Source: an uncultured Chthoniobacterales bacterium (GTDB lineage Bacteria; Verrucomicrobiota; Verrucomicrobiia; Chthoniobacterales; UBA10450). Taken from it: a stretch of 59,553 nt of DNA. Location: contig CADCTA010000031.1 of the NCBI GenBank assembly GCA_902805675.1, positions 1-59,553 of the forward strand, read 5' to 3'. Position numbers and translations under genes: made by a program. Positions 1 through 8,411 of this stretch are shown here, piece after piece. Every line of letters begins with the position of its first letter. Position 1 is the first letter of the stretch. The notes under the pieces were generated by a model. The model saw nothing but the letters and a program-made list of their open reading frames with translations. It had not been told where the DNA came from and did no database searches.

Positions 1-2
1 TG

Positions 3-59
3 CTCGGGAAGGTTCAGGCGAGCGAAGACATCCGATCCGCTCAGATGATTCAGCTGTAG
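3..59 (+). CDS. possible C-terminal end of a truncated upstream gene
   Basis: An open frame enters from the left edge and ends in TAG at 57-59, reading LGKVQASEDIRSAQMIQL. The composition is protein-like and matches no family I can name from 18 residues. It is cut by the window edge, so it may also be non-coding. No function is proposed. Confidence 0.3.
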   Translation, partial: LGKVQASEDIRSAQMIQL

Positions 60-130
60 ACGCGGACGGCCACGGCTTTCGCAAGGCGCGAATTAGCAGT
101 CGAGTTCCGCAACACAAACCAGCGCACATT

Positions 131-382
131 ATGGGTCTGCTCTACACAATCCTGATTGGTCTCGTCATCGGCGTCGTCGCCAAGTTTCTGATGCCTGGTC
201 GCGATCCAGGCGGCTGCATCATCACGATTCTGCTCGGCATCGCGGGATCGTTTGTCGCCAGCTATCTCGGCCAGGCGATGGGATGGTATGCGCCAGGCCA
301 GCCGGCGGGATTCATCTTCTCGGTGATCGGCGCGATGATCCTGTTGCTGATCTACAGGATGCTCTTCGGACGGCGGCGGTAA
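131..382 (+). CDS. GlsB/YeaQ/YmgE-family small membrane protein
   Basis: 83 residues, normal for this family of small stress-associated inner-membrane proteins. Three hydrophobic helices are visible (about 1-18, 28-46, 57-77), with the Gly-rich first helix and the GRDPGGCIITILLGIAGSF signature around 24-42, and a short basic tail RRR. Family members are often called transglycosylase-associated, but no catalytic role is shown by this sequence. It stands alone, ahead of an EamA exporter on the same strand with about 90 bp between them. Start is the ATG at 131. Function in the cell is inferred only from family membership. Confidence 0.8.
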   Translation: MGLLYTILIGLVIGVVAKFLMPGRDPGGCIITILLGIAGSFVASYLGQAMGWYAPGQPAGFIFSVIGAMILLLIYRMLFGRRR

Positions 383-473
383 CCCCGCGAGCTCTAAACC
401 GCGACCGCAGACGGCGCTCTGCGCGCCCTCATCCGCGCCTTGAAGTTCCGCACCGGACGTGCGCTGGTGCGCG

Positions 474-1421
474 ATGAAACCGCCGAAGAAGAGCGCGATC
501 ATCGCAGCGTTCGCGGCGATTTACCTGATCTGGGGCTCCACTTACCTCGGCATCCTTTTCGCGATCGAGTCGATCCCGCCGATGTTGATGTCGGGATCGC
601 GGTATCTGCTCGCCGGCGTGATCATGTACGGGCTCGCGCGAATGCAGGGAGCGCCGCGCTCCGGCTGGGGTGATTGGCGGACGGCAGCGATCATCGGCGC
701 GGCGCTGCTGCTCGGCGGAAACGGCGGCGTCACAATCGCCGAGCAATGGGTGCCATCCGGCCTTGCGGCCGTTGTCGTCGCGACGGTGCCGATTTACATG
801 GTGCTACTCGGCTGGCTGATGAAGACGGCGCCTCGGCCAACCTCCGCAGTCTGGCTCGGGCTGGCGGGCGGTTTTGCGGGCGTGGCGCTGCTCCTCGCCC
901 CGAATGCTGACGTGACGACGCAGCAGTATCCGCAGTTACGACTCGGGATGCTCGTTCTCCTCTGCTCCGCGTTCCTCTGGTCCGCTGGCTCGATCTACTC
1001 GCGCCGCGCTCAAAACGCCCCCTCGCCTTTCCTGGCGGCCGGCCAGCAGATGATCTGTGGCGGCGGTTTGATGCTGCTGGCGGGCCTGCTCACGGGCGAG
1101 CTCCCGCGCTTCGATATTCACCGGGTGACCTGGCTGTCGTTCGGCGCGTGGGTCTATCTTGTCCTGATCGGCGCGATCGTTGGCTTCACCGCCTACATCT
1201 GGCTGCTGCGCCACTGCGACCCGGCGAAGGTCGCGACCTATGCGTACGTGAATCCGATCGTGGCGGTGATGCTCGGCGCTGGGTTTGCCGGTGAAACGTT
1301 AACGCTGCGCACGGTGCTCGCCGCGACGCTCATCATCGGCTCCGTCGCGCTCGTGATCACCGCTGAGCAATGGAAGCGCAAGCCCGCTCCCGTCGCCGCT
1401 CCCGCTCCGGTCGCGGATTGA
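474..1421 (+). CDS. EamA/DMT-superfamily metabolite exporter
   Basis: 315 residues with about ten transmembrane helices arranged as two EamA repeats (roughly 8-140 and 155-295). The first repeat carries the typical start AAIYLIWGSTYLGI with Gly/Ser/Tyr spacing, and the second ends with the VNPIVAVMLG motif of the family. Proteins of this kind move amino acids, nucleosides or drugs across the inner membrane; the substrate cannot be read from sequence. I prefer the ATG at 474 (MKPPKKS) over the in-frame GTG at 459 because it gives the usual short basic N-terminus. No operon partner downstream; tRNA-Ala follows after about 285 bp that contain nothing I recognise. Confidence 0.85.
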   Translation: MKPPKKSAIIAAFAAIYLIWGSTYLGILFAIESIPPMLMSGSRYLLAGVIMYGLARMQGAPRSGWGDWRTAAIIGAALLLGGNGGVTIAEQWVPSGLAAVVVATVPIYMVLLGWLMKTAPRPTSAVWLGLAGGFAGVALLLAPNADVTTQQYPQLRLGMLVLLCSAFLWSAGSIYSRRAQNAPSPFLAAGQQMICGGGLMLLAGLLTGELPRFDIHRVTWLSFGAWVYLVLIGAIVGFTAYIWLLRHCDPAKVATYAYVNPIVAVMLGAGFAGETLTLRTVLAATLIIGSVALVITAEQWKRKPAPVAAPAPVAD

Positions 1422-1705
1422 TGCTGCTGCCGCGGCGAGCGCTGTGTCGCGAGGTCGCGGCCAGGGTTGCTCTACCGGAACGCGCTGATAATCTCCGCTG
1501 CCTGACCGGGGCGACGCGTATGTGCCTGTTGGTTGCGGTCGCAGCGCTCGTGCCGGAGCTGCCGCTCCGCGGCGAAAGCTCCGCACGGCGTCCTGTCGTT
1601 GGGGTCCCGGTGCTTGGCGGGCGTCCTGTCGACGCGCATCATCGACACTGTTCGTGGTCTTGAAATGCGCAGCAGGGCGGCTACGCTTTCGCCGCAGTCT
1701 CGCAT

Positions 1706-1781
1706 GGGGGTATAGCTCAGTTGGTAGAGCGCGTCGTTCGCAATGACGAGGCCAGGGGTTCGAACCCCCTTACCTCCACCA
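1706..1781 (+). tRNA. tRNA-Ala (anticodon CGC)
   Basis: A complete cloverleaf can be drawn: acceptor GGGGGTA/TACCTCC containing the G3:U70 pair that identifies alanine tRNAs, D-arm GCTC-AGTTGGTA-GAGC, anticodon stem CGTCG/TGACG with loop TTCGCAA (anticodon CGC at 1739-1741), and T-arm AGGGG-TTCGAAC-CCCCT. The discriminator is A at 1778 and the CCA end is encoded at 1779-1781. It reads GCG codons. Confidence 0.95.
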
Positions 1782-1893
1782 TCCTTTCGACGGCCATCGG
1801 CGGGCGCTCCCCCGTATTAATCCTTGTAGCGAACGACGCCAACGGGCCCGGGCGTATCGCATCGCTACAGTCTCAGTAACAACCCAACAAACC

Positions 1894-2400
1894 ATGAAAA
1901 TCACATCCTATATTATGACGGGCGCCTGCATCGCGGCGCTCACATTGCTCGTCCCTGTCAGCGCCTCTGCACAGGGCACAACGACGAAAGCCTCACCGTC
2001 GCCCAGCCCTGCAACGGCTGACGCATCGGCTACCACGACTACGACCACGAAAGCGGCGACCACCGCGCGCGCGATCCCGTTGCGCGGCACTGCGAGTGCC
2101 GTCGACAAGTCCGCCAAGACATTCACCGTTGCCGGTAAGACAAGCTCGCGCGTCTTCAAGGCAACCGATACGACGACTGTGACGAAGGCCGGCGCCGCCG
2201 CGACGTTCGCGGACCTGGCGGAGAACGATTACGTGACCGGTTCCTATTGGAAGAGGGAAGACGGCACGCTCGAATTGAAGAGCCTCAAGATCGGCGGCAA
2301 GACCGACGCGGAGAAGGCCAGCTCGGAGAGCAAGAAAGCGAAGAAGAAGAGCAAAAAGGACGAGGCAGCTGCAGAAGACGAAGAGGCGACTGAGGAATAG
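1894..2400 (+). CDS. secreted protein, Thr/Ala-rich with a Lys/Glu-rich tail
   Basis: 168 residues. A signal peptide is clear (basic start MKIT, hydrophobic stretch about 8-24, cleavage near SASA-Q at 27). A low-complexity Thr/Ala/Ser/Pro linker (30-62) is followed by a compact domain (about 63-135; PLRGTASAVDKSAKTFTVAG onward) that resembles small beta-barrel DUF5666-like domains, then a charged tail rich in Lys and Glu. Predicted periplasmic or surface exposed. No Shine-Dalgarno is visible before the ATG. A strong hairpin follows the stop, so it is probably monocistronic. Role unknown; the DUF5666 resemblance is tentative. Confidence 0.75.
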   Translation: MKITSYIMTGACIAALTLLVPVSASAQGTTTKASPSPSPATADASATTTTTTKAATTARAIPLRGTASAVDKSAKTFTVAGKTSSRVFKATDTTTVTKAGAAATFADLAENDYVTGSYWKREDGTLELKSLKIGGKTDAEKASSESKKAKKKSKKDEAAAEDEEATEE

Positions 2401-2441
2401 CCCCTGTCTCGGAGCGAGCGAAAGCTCGCGACAAAAATCAC

Positions 2442-2474
2442 AGCCTGCGGTGGAGCGATCCCCGCAGGCTTTTT
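2442..2474 (+). terminator. rho-independent terminator
   Basis: AGCCTGCGG (2442-2450) pairs with CCGCAGGCT (2462-2470) over an 11-nt loop and runs into TTTTT. It lies 41 bp after the stop of the secreted protein gene. Confidence 0.8.
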
Positions 2475-2490
2475 GCGTCCGTCAAAACCT

Positions 2491-2582
2491 GTCATTCCGA
2501 CCGAAGCGAAGCACAGTGGAGGAATCCCGTCGCGCCACGAAACGGTCACGCCACGGGATTCCTCGACTTCGCTCGGAATGAC
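2491..2582. repeat. palindromic intergenic repeat, family R, copy 1
   Basis: Ends GTCATTCCGA (2491-2500) and TCGGAATGAC (2573-2582) are inverted, as are the inner arms AGGAATCCCGT and ACGGGATTCCT. It sits between two convergent genes. Related copies occur at 21167, 25287, 32984, 38016, 41233 and 54390. Confidence 0.85.
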
Positions 2583-2588
2583 GGGCTG

Positions 2589-4016
2589 TCAGGCTGCGGC
2601 GGCTGCAAGCGCTACACGCAGGTCAGCGACGAAGAGCGCGTACTCGCGCGCGCGCGATTCCTCGTCCGGTTGCCGGAGCAAAGATGACGGGTGCACCGTC
2701 GCCACGACCTTCGGCGCGAACTCCGACTCGAGCACTGCCCCGCGCTGCTTGGTGACGCGGAAGGAAGGCCCGAAGATCGCCTGCGCAGCAGTGGAGCCGA
2801 GGCAGACGAGCAGCTTCGGTTTCACGAGGCGCAACTCAGCTTCCATCCACGGGCGGCAGGCCGCGATCTCGCGTGAGTTTGGCTTCTGGTGAATGCGGCG
2901 CTTGCCGCGCGGCTCCCACTTGAAGTGCTTGACGGTGTTCGTGACGTAAACGTCGTCACGCTCGATGCCCGCCTCCGCCAAAGCACGGTCGAGTAACTTG
3001 CCCGCCGGGCCGACGAATGGCTTGCCGGCAAGATCTTCCTGATCGCCGGGTTGTTCGCCGAGCAGCATTAACGTCGCGCGTTTCGGGCCTTCGCCGAAGA
3101 CAGTTTGCGTTCCGCGTTTGTACAAGTGGCAGGCCGTGCAGGCGCGAGAAGCAGCGGCCACTTCCGACAAGCTCGTCGTCTCCGGCACAGGCGCCGGGTG
3201 CCAATCCCGCTCCTCATTCGCTTCGGTCTTTGCTGCGCTTTTTCGAGCCATCGCTTCCACCCGCCTCGGCGCCTCCTGCAGCAATGACGGAATGACCACT
3301 GCTTCCGGCAGGTTGCGCCAATACTTCTTCGGCATCTCGGCCTGCATCGCGTGCACTTTCACGCGCGCGGGGTTGAAAATGTTTGAGTAGTACGTGAGCC
3401 AGAGCGCCTCGACGTTGTCGTCGCTCGGCGCCTGTGACTTGTCGACGCCGGGCGTGAATGTGAGTCGCGCGCAGTCCCAGTGGGCGCAGCGCTCGGGGGT
3501 GAGAATCGACCAGCGCATCGAGGCAAATCGATCGACGAAGAACTTCGCGTTCTGCTCGACGATGTGATGCTCCGGCTCGAACCAGGCGACGAACCAACTG
3601 CCGTTCTCTTGCGCGACTTCGCGGAACCTCACAAAGGCACGCATCTTGTGGATGTCATGCCGCACTGCTTTCTGCAGCTGGAACGCCACGGCGACGTCAG
3701 GATCAACCGAGATCTCGAGCAGCTTGGGCTCGCCGTGCGTTAGCCGCCAAAGGAGGCGGTAGAGCAAGGCCCAGCGCACCGGCTCGCAGTTCAACGCGAC
3801 GGCACGGGCGAGCTCGACGAACGCGCGCGGCACGCGGAACTGAGCGCGCTTCGATGGTCCGGAGCTCGGCACCTCCTCCTCGAAAATGTCGAGCGACGGC
3901 TGATCGGCATTCAGCTCTTGCCACACGACCTCGTCGGGAGGGATCGCCTGCTCCAGCGCAGCTCGAGCGACGCGCTGCCAATCTTCGAACCTCGGCGCAA
4001 AGGTGAGCTGCCTCAT
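2589..4016 (-). CDS. DUF4130-UdgX fusion, uracil-DNA binding/glycosylase family protein
   Basis: 475 residues from the ATG at 4016 (479 from the ATG at 4028). The N-terminal part (about 1-240) is a DUF4130 domain; the C-terminal part (about 285-475) is a UdgX-type uracil-DNA glycosylase fold. Visible motifs in the longer numbering: motif A GEQPGDQED (324-332), the UdgX-specific loop KRRIH (376-380) whose His in characterised UdgX links covalently to the abasic site, VHPSS (445-449), and iron-sulfur ligands C297, C300, C391 and C409. Its partner, the radical-SAM protein at 4127-5389, lies directly upstream on the same strand; this pairing is common for the family. Predicted to recognise uracil in DNA in the cytoplasm; the role of the DUF4130 half is unknown. 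The shorter start is preferred because a perfect hairpin covers the first ATG. Confidence 0.9.
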   Translation of the reverse strand: MRQLTFAPRFEDWQRVARAALEQAIPPDEVVWQELNADQPSLDIFEEEVPSSGPSKRAQFRVPRAFVELARAVALNCEPVRWALLYRLLWRLTHGEPKLLEISVDPDVAVAFQLQKAVRHDIHKMRAFVRFREVAQENGSWFVAWFEPEHHIVEQNAKFFVDRFASMRWSILTPERCAHWDCARLTFTPGVDKSQAPSDDNVEALWLTYYSNIFNPARVKVHAMQAEMPKKYWRNLPEAVVIPSLLQEAPRRVEAMARKSAAKTEANEERDWHPAPVPETTSLSEVAAASRACTACHLYKRGTQTVFGEGPKRATLMLLGEQPGDQEDLAGKPFVGPAGKLLDRALAEAGIERDDVYVTNTVKHFKWEPRGKRRIHQKPNSREIAACRPWMEAELRLVKPKLLVCLGSTAAQAIFGPSFRVTKQRGAVLESEFAPKVVATVHPSSLLRQPDEESRAREYALFVADLRVALAAAAA

Positions 4017-4022
4017 GGGTAG

Positions 4023-4043
4023 GGACATCGCGCTGCGATGTCC
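4023..4043. promoter_or_regulatory. perfect 9-bp hairpin at the udgX start
   Basis: GGACATCGC (4023-4031) and GCGATGTCC (4035-4043) form an inverted repeat with a 3-nt loop. It covers the upstream of two candidate ATG codons of the udgX-type gene on the minus strand. It could be an operator or could mask the first start in mRNA; which one is not decidable here. Confidence 0.45.
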
Positions 4044-4126
4044 GAGGAGCGTGATTGGCAGGTGGTCGTTGGCAAAGCTTTGCGATGTGCCGACGCGTCT
4101 CGGAGCCGCAGCGCGGTGTTCCTACC

Positions 4127-5389
4127 TTACAGCTGACCGTCGAGCACCGATGGCTCCGCGCCGAAGAGCTCCAGCTGCGCGTCTTTGCGCACGAACCGGC
4201 CTTCGAGTTTGTCGTTGTCGATCGCGAGGTTCGCCGCGTTGTAATCAGCGAGGGTGATGAAAGGCAGGACCTTCTTCATCGAGACGTGCAGGCGCGGCAG
4301 GTCTTCCGTGCGCAGCTTGTGCCAGCGTCGCACCTTCAGGATGCGGTCGACAGACTTCGTGCCCAGGCCGGGCACGCGTAGCAGCAGGTCACGCGGAGCT
4401 TTGTTCACATCGATCGGAAAGATGTGTCGGTTACGCAACGCCCACGAGAGCTTTGGGTCGACAGCGAGGTCGAGATTCGGTGCCGCGGACGTTGTCAGTT
4501 CCTGCGATCGAAAACCGTAGAAGCGCACCAGCCAGTCCGCCTGATACAGCCGGTGCTCGCGCACGAGCGGCGGCGCGATGAGCGGTAGCTTGCTCGACGC
4601 GTCGGGGATCGGGCTGAAGGCGGAGTAGTAAACCCGGCGAAGCTTCTGGTTCGCGTAAAGAGACGAGGCACGCTCGAGAATCGTGGCATCGGAGGTATCA
4701 GTCGCGCCGACGATCATCTGCGTGCTTTGGCCGGCAGGCGCGAACAGCGGCGCCTTCTTGTTGTCGCGCCGCTCCGCTTTCGATTCGGCAATCCGGTCGC
4801 GGATCCCGATCATGGCGGCCTCGGTGCCGGCGAAACTCTTCTCCGGCGCGAGCTGCTCGAGCGCGATCTCTGTCGGCAGCTCGATGTTGATGCTGATGCG
4901 GTCCGCCCAGCGGCCGGCTTCCTCGATCAATGCCGGGGACGCTTCGGGAATCGTCTTGAGGTGAATGTAGCCGCGGAACTGGTGCTCGGTGCGCAGCTTC
5001 CGCGCGACGGCGACCACCTGCTCCATCGTGTAGTCGGGATTGCGGATGATGCCGGAGCTGAGGAAGAGACCCTCGATGTAGTTTCGCCGGTAAAAGTCGA
5101 GCGTCAGGCTGACGACTTCCTCAGCCGTGAACCGCGCGCGCTGCACGTTGCTGGAAGCGCGGTTGATGCAGTAGAGGCAATCGTAGATGCAGTAGTTCGT
5201 GAGCAGGATTTTCAGGAGCGACACGCAGCGGCCGTCGGGCGTGTAGCTGTGGCAAATGCCGCTGCCGGTCGTGGATCCGAGGCCGCCGGATGTGCGGGAA
5301 TTGCGCCTCGTGGTGCCGCTGCTCGCACAGGACGCGTCGTACTTCGCGGCGTCGGCCAAAATTGCGAGCTTTGTCCCCAGTTCCATCAT
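4127..5389 (-). CDS. putative DNA modification/repair radical SAM protein
   Basis: 420 residues, matching the family that accompanies DUF4130-UdgX fusions. The radical-SAM cluster motif is C67-x3-C71-x2-C74 (CIYDCLYC). A helix-hairpin-helix segment near 345-366 (RVPGLGTKSVDRILK) suggests direct DNA contact. The enzyme presumably generates a 5'-deoxyadenosyl radical to act on a damaged or modified base, but its reaction is not established for the family. It is the first gene of a two-gene minus-strand unit with the UdgX fusion, 98-110 bp apart. The start is one of two adjacent ATGs at 5389/5386. Confidence 0.88.
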   Translation of the reverse strand: MMELGTKLAILADAAKYDASCASSGTTRRNSRTSGGLGSTTGSGICHSYTPDGRCVSLLKILLTNYCIYDCLYCINRASSNVQRARFTAEEVVSLTLDFYRRNYIEGLFLSSGIIRNPDYTMEQVVAVARKLRTEHQFRGYIHLKTIPEASPALIEEAGRWADRISINIELPTEIALEQLAPEKSFAGTEAAMIGIRDRIAESKAERRDNKKAPLFAPAGQSTQMIVGATDTSDATILERASSLYANQKLRRVYYSAFSPIPDASSKLPLIAPPLVREHRLYQADWLVRFYGFRSQELTTSAAPNLDLAVDPKLSWALRNRHIFPIDVNKAPRDLLLRVPGLGTKSVDRILKVRRWHKLRTEDLPRLHVSMKKVLPFITLADYNAANLAIDNDKLEGRFVRKDAQLELFGAEPSVLDGQL

Positions 5390-5575
5390 CCCCTCAGAAG
5401 TACGCGCGGAGCAGCAGGTTAGATGCGTTCAGATCCGGCAGCACACGCTATTGCTGAGCGGATTGTTCGACAATTTCTAGAAGCTCTACAGCCGATTATT
5501 GCGCCGGTTACGTAGGAAAGATGCATCACGATCCGATGCGCTTTTCGAAACCAGCAAAATAACCAAAGGAACCAA

Positions 5576-6967
5576 ATGAAACATCTGCTCGCCAGATCCC
5601 TCCAGACGGTTGCGCTCCTCATCGCTCTCGCGGTGCCGGGGTTCGCAACTGAAAGTAAACGCGGCTTCTACGAAGGCGATCTCACCGGTGGCGGTCGGGT
5701 CGTGTTCTTCGTGCAAGCGAATCACTCCCTTTCCGGATATCTCTTTGACGCCGCGGGCGATCAGGTGAGCTCCGGCGGAGATCGCATCAACAACGACGGC
5801 AGCTTCACCATGACGACCGACAACGGCACCGTCGTGACCGGCAACGTCACCTTTGAGAGCGTGACTGCGTCTGTCCTGGGGCAGAATATCACCGCCAATC
5901 GCACGCCAATCTTCGGCAAATCGGCCGAGATCGCAGGACGCTTTACGGCCTCGGCTCATTCTCCGGGCGGCCCGCCGGTGAAGCTGAAGATCGTGATCGA
6001 CTCGCAGGGCAACATCTTCTTTGTAGCGAAGAACGGACCAAACTCCGTCGGCGGCTTCGGCACCATCACGATCGACGCAAACGCATGCCCGTCGCCGAGC
6101 CCCTCGGCTTCGCCATCGCCCAGCGCGTCGCCTTCGCCGAGCGCTTCTCCTTCACCAAGTGCATCGCCCTCACCGAGCGCGTCGCCTTCACCGAGCGCAT
6201 CTCCATCCCCAAGCGCTTCGCCCTCACCGGGTACCAGCCCAAGTCCATCGCCTGGCGGCGACAGCGATGACGACGAAGATCGCGACGATGACGAAGACAC
6301 GGATGACGACGAGGACACCGACGACGACGAAGGTGACAACGACGAAGACCGCGACGATGACGAAGACGGCGACCGCCGCCGCCACGGCTCAGAGGATCGC
6401 GACGAAGCGGAAGATCACCACGAAGACCGCAACAGCCGTCGTTTCTGCGGCACGTTCAGCATCACGCTGATCGGTGGCGGCACTGCGACTGGTAGCGTTG
6501 TGTTCAGCAACGGCTTCCTCCTCGGTGACGTAACCATCAACGGCGTGACCTACAGCTTCCGTGCGCCTCAGCAGTCGACAGACAACCATCTGGCGAACAT
6601 CTCGACCCGCGGCTTCGTGAACACGGGCCAAGGGCAGCTGATCGGCGGTTTCATCATCACTGGTGGACCGAAGCTGGTCATGATCCGCGCGATCGGGCCG
6701 ACACTGGCCGAGCGCGGCGTGAATCCGGCGCTGCAGGACCCGATCCTGCAGGTCTACAGCGGCTCAACCTTGTTGCGTGAGAACGACAACTGGCAGACCG
6801 CGCCGAACGCTGGCGACATGACGACGAGCGGGATCGCTCCGACAAACGCGAACGAATCGGCCATCCTGATCCGGCTGGAGCCGGGCTTGTATACGGGCGT
6901 CATTACCGGTGCGAATGACAGCACGGGTATCGCGTTGATCGAGGTCTACGAGATCGACCGCGACTAA
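5576..6967 (+). CDS. secreted repeat protein with Ser/Pro and Asp-rich linkers (paralogue 1)
   Basis: 463 residues. Signal peptide MKHLLARSL... with cleavage near GFA-T (about 24). An N-terminal beta-rich domain (25-165; begins KRGFYEGDLTGGGRVVFFV) is followed by seven to eight SPSPSA hexapeptide repeats (about 170-225), a highly acidic Asp/Glu/Arg tract (226-285) and a C-terminal domain (about 340-463) with NISTRGFVN, GGFIITGGPK and AIGPTLAERGV motifs typical of secreted verrucomicrobial proteins. The upstream AAAGGAACC is a usable ribosome site. The next gene, 7238-8353, is a full paralogue without the Ser/Pro repeats. Probably extracellular or outer-surface; the acidic tract may bind cations. 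No enzymatic motif is seen. Confidence 0.85.
   Translation: MKHLLARSLQTVALLIALAVPGFATESKRGFYEGDLTGGGRVVFFVQANHSLSGYLFDAAGDQVSSGGDRINNDGSFTMTTDNGTVVTGNVTFESVTASVLGQNITANRTPIFGKSAEIAGRFTASAHSPGGPPVKLKIVIDSQGNIFFVAKNGPNSVGGFGTITIDANACPSPSPSASPSPSASPSPSASPSPSASPSPSASPSPSASPSPSASPSPGTSPSPSPGGDSDDDEDRDDDEDTDDDEDTDDDEGDNDEDRDDDEDGDRRRHGSEDRDEAEDHHEDRNSRRFCGTFSITLIGGGTATGSVVFSNGFLLGDVTINGVTYSFRAPQQSTDNHLANISTRGFVNTGQGQLIGGFIITGGPKLVMIRAIGPTLAERGVNPALQDPILQVYSGSTLLRENDNWQTAPNAGDMTTSGIAPTNANESAILIRLEPGLYTGVITGANDSTGIALIEVYEIDRD
6088..6243 (+). repeat. 18-bp in-frame tandem repeat coding SPSPSA
   Basis: Imperfect 18-bp units such as TCGCCTTCACCGAGCGCG repeat about eight times inside the paralogue-1 gene and encode a Ser/Pro linker. 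Third-position variation between units shows selection on the protein rather than on the DNA. Copy number is likely variable between strains (inference). Confidence 0.8.
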
Positions 6968-6989
6968 GCCAGGACACAGAAAGTAACGG

Positions 6990-7023
6990 AATGCCCCCGC
7001 GTGAAAACGCGGGGGCATTTTTG
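6990..7023 (+). terminator. rho-independent terminator
   Basis: A perfect 13-bp stem (AATGCCCCCGCGT, 6990-7002, with its complement 7007-7019) closed by a GAAA tetraloop and followed by TTTTT. It ends the transcript of the first secreted paralogue. The remaining 210 bp up to the next gene hold no other feature I can support. Confidence 0.95.
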
Positions 7024-7237
7024 TTGGTCTGCGGCTTGGTCGTCGGAGGTGCGACCCGCCCGGCGGCGCGCGAGTAGCGCGCCGTGTACGGGCGGATGCT
7101 CCCCCAGCTGCGCCGGTGCCTGCCACGAGCCCCGCTACACGACCGTCACCGCGTCTAATTTCACTGAATACACGGCCGCTTGTTGCGTTCGTTCCGTAGA
7201 AACTAAGGAACATTCAACCCTAAAATCATAGAAAACC

Positions 7238-8353
7238 ATGAAGCATCTACTCACAAGAACGGTTCAGATCATGGCGATCATCATGGCCCTCACGGCCTCG
7301 GCGTTCGCACAGGAAAGCCAGCGCGGCTTCTACGAAGCCGATATCCAAGGCGGCGGGAAGATTCTATTCTTCGCCGAGAACAACAACGGCATGGCGGTCT
7401 ACGTCTTTGACCGCGCGGTCGGCCAAGTCAGCATCGGCTCGGCGACCCTGACTGCCAATGGCTCCTTCACGCTGACGACCAATCGCGGCGAGACCATGAC
7501 CGGCACCCTCGCCAACCGCGAAGTGACGGTGAACTTCCGCGGCCGCAACGTGACGGGGACCCTCGGCAACATCTTCGGCAGCGGCTCGCAAGTGGCCGGC
7601 CGCTTCAAGGGCTCAGCGAAGGGCGGCAACGGCGAGAACATGGACGTGACTCTCCTGATTACGCCCAACGGCCGTGCATTCCTGATCGGCAAACGGAACA
7701 ATGACTTCTTCGGCGGCTTCGGAGATGCCGAAGTGGAGCAGGACGACTCGGACGAGGACACCGACAAGAAAGACGAAGACGAGCGGCACGATGCCGACAA
7801 GCACCGCAATCAACGCAAGTTTAAGGGCAAATTCACGGTGCGGTTTGGCTTTGGCGACGTCACCGTCAGCGGCAGCTTCAAGCTGAACCACGGCAAGCTC
7901 AAAGGTAGCTTCAAGTTCGAAGGCATCGACTTCGACTTCCGCCTCGACCGCGAATCAGCCGACAACCGGCTCACAAACATCTCGACGCGTGCCTTCGTTA
8001 ACAACACACCGAACGGCCAGATCATCGCCGGCTTCATCGTTACCGGCGGTCCGAAGCTCGCGCTGATCCGCGCGCTCGGGCCATCGCTCACCAAGCAAGG
8101 GGTAACCGACCCAGTGCTGGCGAACCCGACGGTCACCATCTTCCGCGGCGACCAGCAGGTCGCGCAGAACGATAATTGGCAGACGAACTCCAACGCCAAC
8201 GATATCGTGGCGACGACGATCCCGCCGGAGAACAGCAACGAAGCGGCTGTGTTGGTCCAGCTGGAAGCGGGGGCGTATACCGCCGTCGTGAAGGGCGCCG
8301 ACAACGGCACCGGCGTAGCGCTCGTCGAGGTCTACGCGATCAACCTCGACTAA
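7238..8353 (+). CDS. secreted protein, paralogue 2 of the tandem pair
   Basis: 371 residues. It shares with the gene at 5576 the signal peptide pattern (MKHLL-R...FA), the first mature residues ESxRGFYE, the N-terminal domain and the C-terminal NISTRAFVN/GGFIVTGGPK/ALGPSLTKQGV domain. The linker is short and made of Asp, Glu, Lys and His (about 166-190) and the Ser/Pro repeats are missing. A second beta segment (195-230, KGKFTVRFGFGDVTVSGSFK) matches the part of paralogue 1 after its acidic tract. Each paralogue has its own terminator, so they are separate transcription units that arose by duplication. Extracellular role unknown. Confidence 0.85.
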   Translation: MKHLLTRTVQIMAIIMALTASAFAQESQRGFYEADIQGGGKILFFAENNNGMAVYVFDRAVGQVSIGSATLTANGSFTLTTNRGETMTGTLANREVTVNFRGRNVTGTLGNIFGSGSQVAGRFKGSAKGGNGENMDVTLLITPNGRAFLIGKRNNDFFGGFGDAEVEQDDSDEDTDKKDEDERHDADKHRNQRKFKGKFTVRFGFGDVTVSGSFKLNHGKLKGSFKFEGIDFDFRLDRESADNRLTNISTRAFVNNTPNGQIIAGFIVTGGPKLALIRALGPSLTKQGVTDPVLANPTVTIFRGDQQVAQNDNWQTNSNANDIVATTIPPENSNEAAVLVQLEAGAYTAVVKGADNGTGVALVEVYAINLD

Positions 8354-8377
8354 CTCGAGCTACTTAAAGTCTGATGC

Positions 8378-8408
8378 GAAACGCCCCGCGGTTACCGCGG
8401 GGCGTTTC
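8378..8408. terminator. bidirectional terminator
   Basis: A perfect 14-bp stem (GAAACGCCCCGCGG, 8378-8391, and its complement 8395-8408) with a 3-nt loop. It lies between the stop of secreted paralogue 2 and the stop of the convergent parA, and ends in A/T runs on both sides. Confidence 0.9.
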
Positions 8409-8411
8409 CGT

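Noticed and set aside
1422..1705. Possible gene between the EamA exporter and tRNA-Ala
   Set aside because: Short frames in all phases with Arg/Ala bias and no ribosome site or similarity.
5956..6339. Ser-rich minus-strand open frame
   Set aside because: It is the antisense of the SPSPSA/Asp repeats and purely low complexity.
6088..6376. Repeats that might be a CRISPR or minisatellite
   Set aside because: Units are in frame, 18 bp without unique spacers, and code for a plausible linker.
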